8,804 nt of DNA from DATNIC01 sp035604635 (GCA_035604635.1 DATNIC010000134.1:1-8804), one strand, 5' to 3'. Positions 1-6,855 are shown, counted from the stretch's first letter. The notes: generated from the letters alone by a model not told the origin. Made by a program: numbers and translations.

Positions 1-1
1 C

Positions 2-697
2 GAGCGCGCGATCTCTGCCATTTTCCAAGAACCGGTAAAGATCACCGGCGCAGGGCGGACCGACGCCGGCGTCCACGCCACCGGGCAGGTCATATCGTTT
101 TCGAGCGAGCGCGCCTTTCCGGTCGAGCGGCTGGCGATCGCGCTGAACAGCGTCTTGCCGCCGGACGTCTCCGTGCGCGAGGCGGCGAACGTCGACGAAA
201 TGTTCTCCGCACGCTTCTCGGCCCGGGCGCGCACGTACGAGTACATCATTCGCAACCGGCCGATGCGCTCGGCGGTCTCGGCGCGCTTCGCTCATCACGT
301 CTATCGGACGCTCGACCGCGCGCGCCTCGAACGCGCGGCTGCCGATCTCGTCGGGACGCACGATTTTGCGTCGTTTTGCGGGATCCCGCCGGAGAACGGC
401 GGGACCGTGCGGACGGTTCGCAGCGTCGCCGTCGACGATGCGGGCGATCTGCTCCGCATCCGCATCGTCGGTGACGGCTTTCTCCATCACATGGTCCGCA
501 ATTGCGCCGGTACCTTGCTCGAGATCGCTGCCGGAGGGCGCGACCTCGATGCAATTCCACAGATCCTTGCGGCGCGCGACCGGCGCGCGGCGGGGAAGAC
601 CGCGCCGGCGTGCGGACTCTTCCTATGCGGCGTCCGCTACGACGATTTCGACTCGTACGCGCCCGCGTACGGATTCGAAGGGAAAGCTTCGCCCTAA
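2..697 (+). CDS. truA: tRNA pseudouridine(38-40) synthase TruA, 5'-truncated by the window edge
   Basis: TruA converts uridines 38, 39 and 40 of the tRNA anticodon stem-loop to pseudouridine in the cytoplasm. The reading frame is open from base 2 and 231 residues are visible. The TruA hallmark GAGRTDAGVHA lies at visible residues 16-26, with the catalytic aspartate at residue 21. Further family motifs follow: an RTYEYIIRNR strand, the segment HDFASFCG, and the C-terminal FLHHMVRN helix. In E. coli TruA the catalytic Asp is residue 60, so about 40 N-terminal residues probably lie upstream of the window. A TTG at 155 could be read as a start, but it would remove the catalytic motif and is not the real one. 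The TAA stop (695-697) overlaps the stop of the convergent chemoreceptor gene. Family assignment is secure; the true start is outside the window. Confidence 0.96.
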   Translation, partial: ERAISAIFQEPVKITGAGRTDAGVHATGQVISFSSERAFPVERLAIALNSVLPPDVSVREAANVDEMFSARFSARARTYEYIIRNRPMRSAVSARFAHHVYRTLDRARLERAAADLVGTHDFASFCGIPPENGGTVRTVRSVAVDDAGDLLRIRIVGDGFLHHMVRNCAGTLLEIAAGGRDLDAIPQILAARDRRAAGKTAPACGLFLCGVRYDDFDSYAPAYGFEGKASP

Positions 698-2238
698 GGC
701 CCGGTCATCAGGACGTAGGTGTCACGCTGCTCGATCTGCAGCGTCCCGTCGCTCGCGGCGTAGGCCCGCTCGCGCAGGGTCAGGATCGCTTCCTCGATCG
801 AGGCGCTCATCTCGAAGCTCGTCTCCGCGGTCGCCTCGAGGCGTTTGGCCGCTTCGTCGATCGCTTCGCAGGCCGTACGCTGCCGCTGGATCGCGCCCGT
901 CATGCGCTCCGTCAGCTGGCGCATCGTCGCGATCGCGTCGATCATCTGTTGGTTGGCCGAGTCCTGCTCGTCGAGCCACTTGACCGACTCGCGCATGAGC
1001 GAGGTCATTTGTTCGACCGAGTTCACGATCGAGGAGCTGCCCGAGGCCTGCTCGCGCGCGGCTTTCGAAATTTGATCGATCAGCTGACTGGCATCGTTGA
1101 CCGCCTCGAGGATGTCGTTGATCGCGCGGCCCGCAAGGTCGGCCATTTGCAAGCCGGTCGAGGCTTTCGTCCCCGATGCGGTCGTCGAGCGGACGACCTC
1201 GACCGTTTTGGCCTGGATGTCCTTGATCAGCAATCCGATCTCTTTGGTCGAACTCGCCGAGTTTTCCGCGAGCTTACGAACTTCATCGGCGACGACGGCA
1301 AAGCCGCGACCGTGCTCGCCGGCGCGCGCCGCTTCGATCGCGGCGTTGAGCGCGAGCAGGTTCGTCTGGTCGGCGATCGCATCGATCACTTCGACGATGT
1401 TGCCGATTTGCGCCGACGCCTTCCCGAGCTCTTCCATCTTGTTCACGATCGAGCCGATGTCGTTCGCGATCTCGCGAGTCGACTCGACAAGCCGCTCGAC
1501 GGCCTTTCCGCCGTCGCGCGCCTTCGTGTCGGCGACGAGTGAGAGCGTGTTCGCTTCTTGCGCGTTCCCCGCGACCTGCGTGATCGACGCCGCAAGCTCA
1601 CCGATCGCCGAGCTCACCGAGTTGACGGTGTCGGCGAGGACGTTGACGTTGGACGACGCGGTCCGCACCGAACGGACCATCTGCTCGATCGCGGCAGACG
1701 ACTGCACGACGCTCGTCGCGAGATGGCCGGCGTTGTCGCCTGTCTCCTGCAAATCGATGAGCGCTTTTCCGGCCGACGATTTCGTGTCGCGCAACGCCTC
1801 GGCTTGCGAGCGCAGCGTCCCGGTCATCCGCGCGTGGCCCCCGACGAGCTCGTCGGCCGCCGCTGCGATGACCGCGTAGCGATCGCGCGCGGCGGCATCT
1901 TGCTGGCAGGATGCGATGAGCCCGGTGAGCTCGGCGGCGTGCGGCCCGACGAGCGGCGCGATGCCGCGCACGTCGATCGCGGCGCCGCTCCGCGCCATCG
2001 CGAGCGCGTCGGCGAGCGCGCGCCGGCTCGAGGCAATAATGGTCGCGGCTTGACGGGCGGTGACTGTGCCGGCGATGAGGATCAGGGAGAGGACGACGAG
2101 CGCGATTCGCACGATCGGCGTGGGAGCGATGAAGATGCCCGCGACGACCGCGAGCGCGCCGATGCCAGCGAGAACAGACGCTGCGCCCATAAGAGAGGCA
2201 GCGTCACGGACACGGCCTGACCCAACCTTACCGTTCAT
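694..2238 (-). CDS. Methyl-accepting chemotaxis protein without an obvious extracellular sensor domain
   Basis: This is a 514-residue chemoreceptor that would signal to a CheA-CheW array. The N-terminus carries two hydrophobic helices (about residues 17-39 and 42-60) separated by only a few residues (APTPI), so no periplasmic ligand-binding domain is visible. A linker of about 60 residues follows (perhaps a degenerate HAMP, not convincing), then a long coiled-coil signalling domain. The conserved hairpin tip spans about 286-325 and includes DQTNLLALNAAIEAARAGEH and GRGFAVVADEVRKLAE. The C-terminus ends in MTGP with no CheR-tethering pentapeptide of the NWETF type. The ATG at 2236-2238 gives a basic cytoplasmic N-terminus, but its ribosome binding site is weak. 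No che or flagellar genes adjoin it. The signalling domain is certain; the stimulus (membrane state, cytoplasmic signal or a partner protein) is unknown. Confidence 0.95.
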   Translation of the reverse strand: MNGKVGSGRVRDAASLMGAASVLAGIGALAVVAGIFIAPTPIVRIALVVLSLILIAGTVTARQAATIIASSRRALADALAMARSGAAIDVRGIAPLVGPHAAELTGLIASCQQDAAARDRYAVIAAAADELVGGHARMTGTLRSQAEALRDTKSSAGKALIDLQETGDNAGHLATSVVQSSAAIEQMVRSVRTASSNVNVLADTVNSVSSAIGELAASITQVAGNAQEANTLSLVADTKARDGGKAVERLVESTREIANDIGSIVNKMEELGKASAQIGNIVEVIDAIADQTNLLALNAAIEAARAGEHGRGFAVVADEVRKLAENSASSTKEIGLLIKDIQAKTVEVVRSTTASGTKASTGLQMADLAGRAINDILEAVNDASQLIDQISKAAREQASGSSSIVNSVEQMTSLMRESVKWLDEQDSANQQMIDAIATMRQLTERMTGAIQRQRTACEAIDEAAKRLEATAETSFEMSASIEEAILTLRERAYAASDGTLQIEQRDTYVLMTGP

Positions 2239-2249
2239 AGCACCCGTTT

Positions 2250-2277
2250 AACCCGGGTTCCTAAGCAGGCAACCCGG
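2250..2277. repeat. Palindrome and overlapping 7-bp hairpin upstream of the chemoreceptor start
   Basis: Bases 2250-2259 form the perfect palindrome AACCCGGGTT. The right part of it, CCGGGTT (2253-2259), also pairs with AACCCGG at 2271-2277 across an 11-base loop. On the minus strand this hairpin ends about 14 bases before the chemoreceptor ATG. It could be a regulator site or a 5' leader structure. No T-tract follows on either strand, so an intrinsic terminator is unlikely. Confidence 0.5.
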
Positions 2278-2294
2278 AGACTCATTCCTACTCG

Positions 2295-2355
2295 CCGTTC
2301 GGGCTCGACGCGACGAACACCGCCCCACCACGCTAATCGAACGTCCGTTCGGGCT
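2295..2355 (+). repeat. 11-bp direct repeat, two copies 50 bp apart
   Basis: CCGTTCGGGCT occurs exactly at 2295-2305 and 2345-2355. The start-to-start distance of 50 bp is near five helical turns, so both copies would lie on roughly the same DNA face. The second copy overlaps the right arm of the CGAAC-N4-GTTCG inverted repeat. Confidence 0.6.
2338..2351. promoter_or_regulatory. Perfect inverted repeat CGAAC-N4-GTTCG, LexA-box-like
   Basis: Bases 2338-2351 read CGAAC GTCC GTTCG, a perfect dyad with a 4-base centre. The base before it is T, giving TCGAAC-N4-GTTCG. This closely matches the LexA (DinR) operator layout known from Bacillus and mycobacteria. Its 3' end lies 65 bases before the substrate-binding protein ATG, a suitable operator position. 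Additional half sites occur nearby: GTTCG at 2297 and 2361, CGAAC at 2314. The dyad is directly seen. LexA binding is inference, and another dimeric regulator is equally possible. Confidence 0.4.
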
Positions 2356-2416
2356 ACCAGGTTCGTTCTCGAGGAGCAATAAATCACGTCCGGCGCGCCT
2401 TGACTTGGGGGTATAC

Positions 2417-3400
2417 ATGATTCGATCGATCGCTACTCGCACCGTTGTCGTGCTGCTTGCCGTCGGTCTGATCACCGCAAGCGCGGTTCGCCCCGCGAGC
2501 ACGGCTGGGCCGGACACCGTAAAGCTCGGACGCGCGGTCTCGACCGCTTTCGCGTTTGCCGTCCCCGAGATCGGAGCGGACGCGCACATTTGGGATTCGG
2601 TCGGGATCAAAGTCGAAGTGACATCGTTTAACGGCGACGGCAAACTTCAGGACGGGTTGACGAGCGGCGCCGTCGACGTCGGCCTCGGATCGGGTCCCGC
2701 GATGGGCTACCACGCCAAGGGCGTACCCGCAACGGCCGTCGCCGCCATGTACGGCGCGCCGTCCGACATGGCGCTGATCGTCGGGATGAACTCCGGGATC
2801 AAATCGGTCGGCGACCTGAAAGGCAAGAAGATCGGCGTTACGACGGCCGGCTCTCTGACCGATTGGCTCGTGCATCAGGTCTCGATGCGACAAGGCTGGG
2901 GCCCCGACGGGATCACCTCGCTTGCGATGGGCTCGACGACGGCGCGCGTCGCCGCGATGCAGTCGGGTCAGATTGCGGGGTCGGTCAATGATATCGGTGT
3001 CGGCTACGACCTCGAAGCGCAAGGGAAGGGCAGAGTCTTTCAGACTTTCGGCTCGTTCGTCCAGAAGTTCTACACCCACGTGATCTTTGCGCGCGACGAC
3101 ATGATCGCGCAAAAGCCGGACGTGCTCTCACGGTTTTTGAAAGGCTGGTTCAAGACCATCGCCTACATGAAGTCGCACAAGGCCGAGACCGTGAAGTCGG
3201 CTGCGGCGGTGCTAGGCGAGCCGGAAGCGATCGTTTCACGGCTGTACGATGCGGCGATGCCGGGATTCTCCACGAACGGCGCATGGGACGTCGCCTCGAT
3301 CGAAGCGGTCCGCAAGTCGCTCGTCGAGCTCGGGATCTCGGATACTGAGCCGCCGCTGAACTCGATGTACACGGGGAAATTCGTCCCGGTGAAGATCTGA
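2417..3400 (+). CDS. NitT/TauT-family ABC transporter substrate-binding protein (NMT1/THI5-like)
   Basis: This 327-residue exported protein would capture a small solute outside the membrane and deliver it to the permease pair encoded downstream. The N-terminus is a clear signal peptide: MIRS, a hydrophobic core at about residues 9-23, and possible cleavage after ASA (21-23) or STA (28-30). No lipobox cysteine is present. The mature part has the type-2 periplasmic-binding fold typical of NMT1/THI5 proteins: the VGDLKGKKIGVTTAGSLTDW segment at 131-150, then ARVAAMQSGQIAGSV and a C-terminal EAVRKSLVELG helix. The ATG at 2417 is preferred, with five Gs (2407-2411) five bases upstream. A TTG at 2405 would add four residues. 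It is the first gene of a tightly packed operon. The family is well supported, but the ligand (sulfonate, nitrate, pyrimidine, guanidino compound or other) cannot be read from the sequence. Confidence 0.92.
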   Translation: MIRSIATRTVVVLLAVGLITASAVRPASTAGPDTVKLGRAVSTAFAFAVPEIGADAHIWDSVGIKVEVTSFNGDGKLQDGLTSGAVDVGLGSGPAMGYHAKGVPATAVAAMYGAPSDMALIVGMNSGIKSVGDLKGKKIGVTTAGSLTDWLVHQVSMRQGWGPDGITSLAMGSTTARVAAMQSGQIAGSVNDIGVGYDLEAQGKGRVFQTFGSFVQKFYTHVIFARDDMIAQKPDVLSRFLKGWFKTIAYMKSHKAETVKSAAAVLGEPEAIVSRLYDAAMPGFSTNGAWDVASIEAVRKSLVELGISDTEPPLNSMYTGKFVPVKI

Positions 3401-4227
3401 ACGAATCCGGCTCCCACGCGATCGCGGTCGATCGCGTTACGCATCGCTTCGTTTCGCAAGACCGTGCCTCGGAGACGCTCGCGCTCGACGACGTTTCGCT
3501 TCAAGTCGCGCAAGGTGAGTTCGTCGCGCTTTTGGGGCCCTCGGGTTGCGGTAAGAGCACGCTGCTCAACATCATCGGCGGTTTGCTCGAGGCGACGGCC
3601 GGGTCGGTAACAGTCGGCGGGACGGCCGTGCGCGGACCGCTCCCGCAACAGATGGCGTTCGTCTTCCAAGAGAGCACGCTGCTCCCGTGGTACACGATCC
3701 TCGACAATTTCCGTGTCTCACTGGAGTTTCAGGGTCATGCGGACGATTGGCGCGAGCGGGGCCTGGCCTCGTTACGCTCCGTTGGAATGGAGCAATTCGC
3801 TCAGCACTATCCGCGGCAGCTCTCCGTCGGGATGAAGCAGCGCATCAACTTGGCCCGCGGCATCTGCATGCAAACCGAGATCCTCTTGATGGACGAACCG
3901 TTCGCCGCGCTCGACGAGCAGACTCGCTTGGTCCTGGGCGAGGACCTCTCGGTCTTGCTCGCGCGCACCGGGAAGACGATCGTCTTCGTCACGCACTCGC
4001 TCGCCGAAGCCGTTTTTCTCGCCGACCGGATCGTTGTGATGACGGCGCGTCCCGGCAAGGTGAAGGCGATCCTCAACGTCTCCGAAGCCCATCCCAGAAG
4101 CCCGGAGTTCATGTTGACGCCGCGCTTTTCGGAGATTCGCAACGAGCTGTACGAGTTCTTGCGCGACGAGATACGACTCACGGTCGAGGCGATGCGCGTC
4201 GCTCGCGACGCCGGCCCTGCGCGATGA
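3397..4227 (+). CDS. NitT/TauT-family ABC transporter ATP-binding protein, probable CTG start
   Basis: This is the importer's cytoplasmic ATPase, 276 residues if started at CTG 3397. The motifs appear in order: A-loop region around F18, Walker A GPSGCGKST (47-55), Q-loop FQESTLLPW (Q91), signature LSVGMKQR (142-149), Walker B ILLMDE (162-167), D-loop ALDE, and H-loop VTHS (H200). The frame has a stop at 3346-3348. Between there and TTG 3532 I find no ATG, GTG or TTG. TTG 3532 lies just before Walker A and would delete the first beta strands (AIAVDRVTHRF...EFVALL), which are plainly conserved. CTG 3397-3399 overlaps the upstream TGA as CTGA, mimicking the ATGA junction to the next gene. The signature has V in place of the usual third-position G, a variant probably tolerated in this subfamily. 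ATPase identity is certain; the start is inferred. Confidence 0.9.
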   Translation: MNESGSHAIAVDRVTHRFVSQDRASETLALDDVSLQVAQGEFVALLGPSGCGKSTLLNIIGGLLEATAGSVTVGGTAVRGPLPQQMAFVFQESTLLPWYTILDNFRVSLEFQGHADDWRERGLASLRSVGMEQFAQHYPRQLSVGMKQRINLARGICMQTEILLMDEPFAALDEQTRLVLGEDLSVLLARTGKTIVFVTHSLAEAVFLADRIVVMTARPGKVKAILNVSEAHPRSPEFMLTPRFSEIRNELYEFLRDEIRLTVEAMRVARDAGPAR

Positions 4228-4979
4228 CGACGCAAGCGCGGATCGCCGCCGGGACGATTCAGCTCGCGATCGTCACTGCGTTTTTCGGCCTGTGGACGCT
4301 CCTCACGCAGATGCACGCGATCAATCCGCTGTTCTTGCCGGCGCTCCCCACGGTCGGGGTTGCGCTCGCGCGGCTGGTGGTGACGCCGGTGTTTTGGTCG
4401 GCGGTCGCAGTCACCGCGGCGACGACTGCGGTTGCCTACGTGCTTGCCGTCGTCTTTGGGATCGGGGCGGGGTTCGTCATCGGCCGCTCGCCGGTGTTGA
4501 CCCGCGCGCTCGAACCCGTCATCTCGGGAGTCTTTGCAATTCCGATCGCACTGTTCTTCCCGATGTTCGTGATCATGTTCGGGATCGGGCCGCCGTCGAA
4601 GATCGCGTTCGGCGCGGTCTACGGATTCTTTCCGATCGCGCTGAATACGATCGCGGCGTTCACCATGGTCGACCCGCTGTTCTTGCGCGCCGCGCGCTCG
4701 CTGGGCGCGAGCCGGGCGCAAATCTTCCGTCACGTCTACTTCCCGGGGGCGTTGCCCGTGATCGTCACCGGCTTGCGCATCGGTTTCTTCATTTGTTTTG
4801 CATCGGTGCTGGGCGGCGAGACGCTCTCCTCGGCATCGGGAGTCGGCCACCAGATTGCGCGGCAGGGCGAGCTGCTGAACAGCGGGCCGATGTACGCTTG
4901 GATCGTGATCGTCCTGGTTGCAACGATCGCCATGAATCTCGCTTTGACCGGATCTATGAGCCGTGTTCGCCAGGACTGA
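4224..4979 (+). CDS. NitT/TauT-family ABC transporter permease, first subunit
   Basis: This 251-residue inner-membrane protein is of the BPD_transp_1 type found in SsuC/TauC-like importers. About six hydrophobic helices are visible: about 12-30, 60-88, 98-120, 126-146, 180-200 and 224-244. The EAA-like coupling loop runs from LRAARSLGASRAQIFRHVYF to PGALP (about 154-178); it docks on the ATPase Q-loop region. The ATG at 4224 overlaps the ATPase TGA (ATGA), and no ribosome binding site is evident, so translation is probably coupled to the upstream gene. A second, different permease follows at once, so the channel is probably a heterodimer rather than the homodimer usual for SsuC or TauC. The family is secure. 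Confidence 0.93.
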   Translation: MTTQARIAAGTIQLAIVTAFFGLWTLLTQMHAINPLFLPALPTVGVALARLVVTPVFWSAVAVTAATTAVAYVLAVVFGIGAGFVIGRSPVLTRALEPVISGVFAIPIALFFPMFVIMFGIGPPSKIAFGAVYGFFPIALNTIAAFTMVDPLFLRAARSLGASRAQIFRHVYFPGALPVIVTGLRIGFFICFASVLGGETLSSASGVGHQIARQGELLNSGPMYAWIVIVLVATIAMNLALTGSMSRVRQD

Positions 4980-5718
4980 GAGCAAGATCAGGCTCGCCGT
5001 CTTGCTCGCGATACTCGCGTCGTGGGAGATCGTCGGACGGTTTCTCATCGATCCGGCGGTCTTCGCTCCACCGAGCCGAGTGCTCGTCGCATGGTGGCCG
5101 ACGTTCGCGGGCAATCCCAAACTCGAGAGCGCGCTCCTTACCGCGATCGTCGAGCTCGTTATCGCGTTCGCGCTTGCCGTTGCGGTCGGGATCGCGATCG
5201 GCGTCGCGGTTGGGATCAGCGATTTCGGGCGCATGACGCTCTTCCCGTTCGTCCTTTTGGCGTGGGGACTGCCGCAGGTCGTCTTCTTGCCGCTCGTCAT
5301 TCTGATCTTCGGAATCGGTCCGGCCAGCCGCATCGCGTTCGGTTTCACGCACGGCGTCCTGCCGATCATCGTCAATACCGTCGCGGGGATGCGCAACGTG
5401 AATCCGCTCTACTTGGCGAGCGCGCGCGCCGGCGGCGCGTCGCGGTCCCAGATTTTGCGCCACATCATCTTTCCGAACATGGTCGCAACGGTCTTCACCG
5501 GGCTGCGGCTCGCGATGACGCTGACCTTACTGGGCGTCATCCTCGCCGAGCTCTTCGTCTCGTCGAACGGGATCGGCAGTTACACGCAGCTCTTCGCCGA
5601 GACGTTCAAGCCGGCGTCGCTGCTCTCGCTCGTCTTGACGCTCGCCGTCATGGCGGTCGTGTTCAACGAACTCGTCCGTTTGATCGAGTCACGCTTTACC
5701 CGCTGGAGACAAGATTGA
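4963..5718 (+). CDS. NitT/TauT-family ABC transporter permease, second subunit
   Basis: This 251-residue membrane protein is homologous in layout to the preceding permease. It has an N-terminal helix (about 9-27), several further helices up to about 240, and a coupling loop from LASARAGGASRSQILRHIIF to PNMV (about 151-173). Its GTG start (4963) lies inside the end of the first permease, a 17-base overlap in another frame. Only a weak GGA lies about ten bases upstream. ATG 4956 is in the first permease's frame and cannot be the start. The matching lengths of the two permeases and the shared motif G-A-S-R-x-Q-I-x-R-H suggest an old duplication. Together with the ATPase and binding protein it completes one importer. 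The substrate is unknown. Confidence 0.93.
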   Translation: MFARTESKIRLAVLLAILASWEIVGRFLIDPAVFAPPSRVLVAWWPTFAGNPKLESALLTAIVELVIAFALAVAVGIAIGVAVGISDFGRMTLFPFVLLAWGLPQVVFLPLVILIFGIGPASRIAFGFTHGVLPIIVNTVAGMRNVNPLYLASARAGGASRSQILRHIIFPNMVATVFTGLRLAMTLTLLGVILAELFVSSNGIGSYTQLFAETFKPASLLSLVLTLAVMAVVFNELVRLIESRFTRWRQD

Positions 5719-5752
5719 AGGACCGCGCCGCCACATCGAAAACCCCCTCGGC

Positions 5753-6847
5753 ATGAGCGCATCGATCGCCAGCGCGCGGCGTAAGAAGCTCACTGCTGCG
5801 ATGAACGGCGGGGCGATCGACATCCTCGTGTTGTTCGGCAACTCGTGGCAGGGCGATTATCTCAAGTACGCGACCGACTTCGGCTTGGTCGAGGGGAATG
5901 GGATTGCGACGATCGACGCGGCGGGCTCGATTACGCTCTATCTGGAGAGCGCCGTCGATGCCGAGCGCGCAGCCCTCGAATCGCCGGACCTCATGGTCGT
6001 GCACGTGCGCGATGTCGTCGGCGTCATGCTGGGACATCTGCGGAGCGCCGGCGGGAAGCGCCTGGCCGGCGCACCGTATCACTTGTTGCCGCGCGGCCTT
6101 ACCTCGCAGGTCACGCTCGCTGACGCGACGACGCTCGTCGATGGACTCTTGATGCACAAGACGCCCGAAGAACTCGACGCGATCCGGCGCTCCGCGCGCT
6201 TGGCGGACCGGGCATACGAAGTCTTCCGTGATTCGGCCGTCGCCGGACGCAAGCAATACGAGCTGGTCGCCGACGTCGAGACGTTCTTACGCGCGCACGG
6301 GAGCCCGGAGAATTTCATGCTCGTCGGTTCCGGCGGGATCGACGTGCGCGGGATGGTCCCGCCTTCGGAACGTCAACTCGCAAGCGGCGATCTCGTGACG
6401 ACGGAGCTGACGCCCGAAGTCGACGGCTACTACGCGCAGATCTGCCGGACGCTCGTCGTCGGTCAAGCGAGCGGCGCGCAACGCAAGGCGTTCGGCGTCT
6501 TCCTCGAAGCGCTCGAAGCGGGGATCGCGAGCGTCCGCCCCGGCGCGAAAGCTTCCGACGTCGCCAAGGCCGAGAACGACGTCTTTCGCAAGTACGGCTT
6601 AGGCGAATTCACGACCAACGCGTATACGCGCGTCCGCGGCCACGGCTTAGGGCTCTTCGCCGACAGCAAGCCGCATCTGCTCGAAGACGTCGACGTCGTG
6701 CTCGAGGCGGGGATGTCGATCGTCGTCCATCCCAATACGTATCATCCCGAGGCGGGCTACATCGTCTTGGGCGACACGGTCATCGTCACCGACGCCGGTG
6801 CGGAGGTCGTCACGCAGACGCCGCGCGTCCTCTTCGAGAGCGCGTAG
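5753..6847 (+). CDS. Creatinase/aminopeptidase P-fold (M24) protein with lost metal-ligand residues
   Basis: The 364-residue protein has a creatinase-type N-terminal domain (about 1-135) and a C-terminal pita-bread domain (about 140-355). True M24 metallopeptidases use Asp, Asp, His, Glu, Glu. At the corresponding places this protein has E218 (in TTELTPEVDG), Q229 (in GYYAQICRT), H297 (in RGHGLGL), H326 (in VVHPNTY) and about G340 (before DTVIVT). Only the histidine survives, so a dinuclear metal site is unlikely. Metal-free members of this fold, such as creatinase, hydrolyse small C-N compounds using a histidine and acidic residues, so a small-molecule hydrolase is more likely than a peptidase. 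It follows the permease by 34 bases. The ATG at 5753 has no clear ribosome binding site, but no earlier in-frame start exists after the permease stop. Fold confident, reaction unknown. Confidence 0.85.
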   Translation: MSASIASARRKKLTAAMNGGAIDILVLFGNSWQGDYLKYATDFGLVEGNGIATIDAAGSITLYLESAVDAERAALESPDLMVVHVRDVVGVMLGHLRSAGGKRLAGAPYHLLPRGLTSQVTLADATTLVDGLLMHKTPEELDAIRRSARLADRAYEVFRDSAVAGRKQYELVADVETFLRAHGSPENFMLVGSGGIDVRGMVPPSERQLASGDLVTTELTPEVDGYYAQICRTLVVGQASGAQRKAFGVFLEALEAGIASVRPGAKASDVAKAENDVFRKYGLGEFTTNAYTRVRGHGLGLFADSKPHLLEDVDVVLEAGMSIVVHPNTYHPEAGYIVLGDTVIVTDAGAEVVTQTPRVLFESA

Positions 6848-6851
6848 GAAA
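6846..6851 (+). promoter_or_regulatory. Ribosome binding site of the second M24-like gene, overlapping the first gene's stop
   Basis: AGGAAA begins within the TAG stop (6845-6847) and ends four bases before the ATG at 6856. It is among the clearest Shine-Dalgarno signals in the operon, fixes this start, and supports coupled translation. Confidence 0.7.
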
Positions 6852-6855
6852 AGCG

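Larger units (their letters stand above)
2239..2416. promoter_or_regulatory. Divergent intergenic spacer between the chemoreceptor and the ABC operon
   Basis: This 178-base spacer must hold the promoters for both the leftward chemoreceptor and the rightward transporter operon. I see no convincing sigma70 -35/-10 pair. TTGACT at 2400-2405 is a good -35 hexamer, but any -10 at normal spacing would fall inside the signal peptide codons. AATAAA near 2378-2383 is a possible -10 without a clear -35. The spacer contains an 11-bp direct repeat, an inverted repeat resembling a LexA box, and a palindrome with a hairpin near the receptor start; these are listed separately. No known riboswitch consensus was recognised. 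Confidence 0.6.

Noticed and set aside
378..404. 12-bp palindrome GCGGGATCCCGC overlapping a perfect 8-bp stem (384-391/397-404) inside truA
   Set aside because: It lies within conserved coding sequence (GIPPENGGT) of a GC-rich gene and is far from any start or stop, so chance plus codon bias explains it.
502..1542. Long plus-strand open frame opposite the chemoreceptor
   Set aside because: It is Arg/Asp-rich low-complexity translation typical of the antisense frame of a high-GC gene, and the minus-strand frame has unmistakable chemoreceptor motifs.
2239..2416. Possible riboswitch (TPP, guanidine-I/ykkC or c-di-GMP) in front of the importer or the chemoreceptor
   Set aside because: I looked for the conserved core strings of these classes on both strands. 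Only a loose GGGTTCC-like match was seen and the rest of the ykkC core is missing.
2400..2417. TTGACT plus TATACA as a promoter for the substrate-binding protein
   Set aside because: The two hexamers are only 6 bases apart, and any start site would fall inside the signal peptide codons.
3532..3534. TTG as start of the ABC ATPase
   Set aside because: It would begin at the Walker A loop and remove the first beta strands that are clearly encoded upstream.
3807..5396. 529-codon minus-strand open frame opposite the ATPase and permeases
   Set aside because: The translation is a repetitive Arg/Asp/Glu-rich shadow with no domain, fully covered by three well-supported plus-strand genes.
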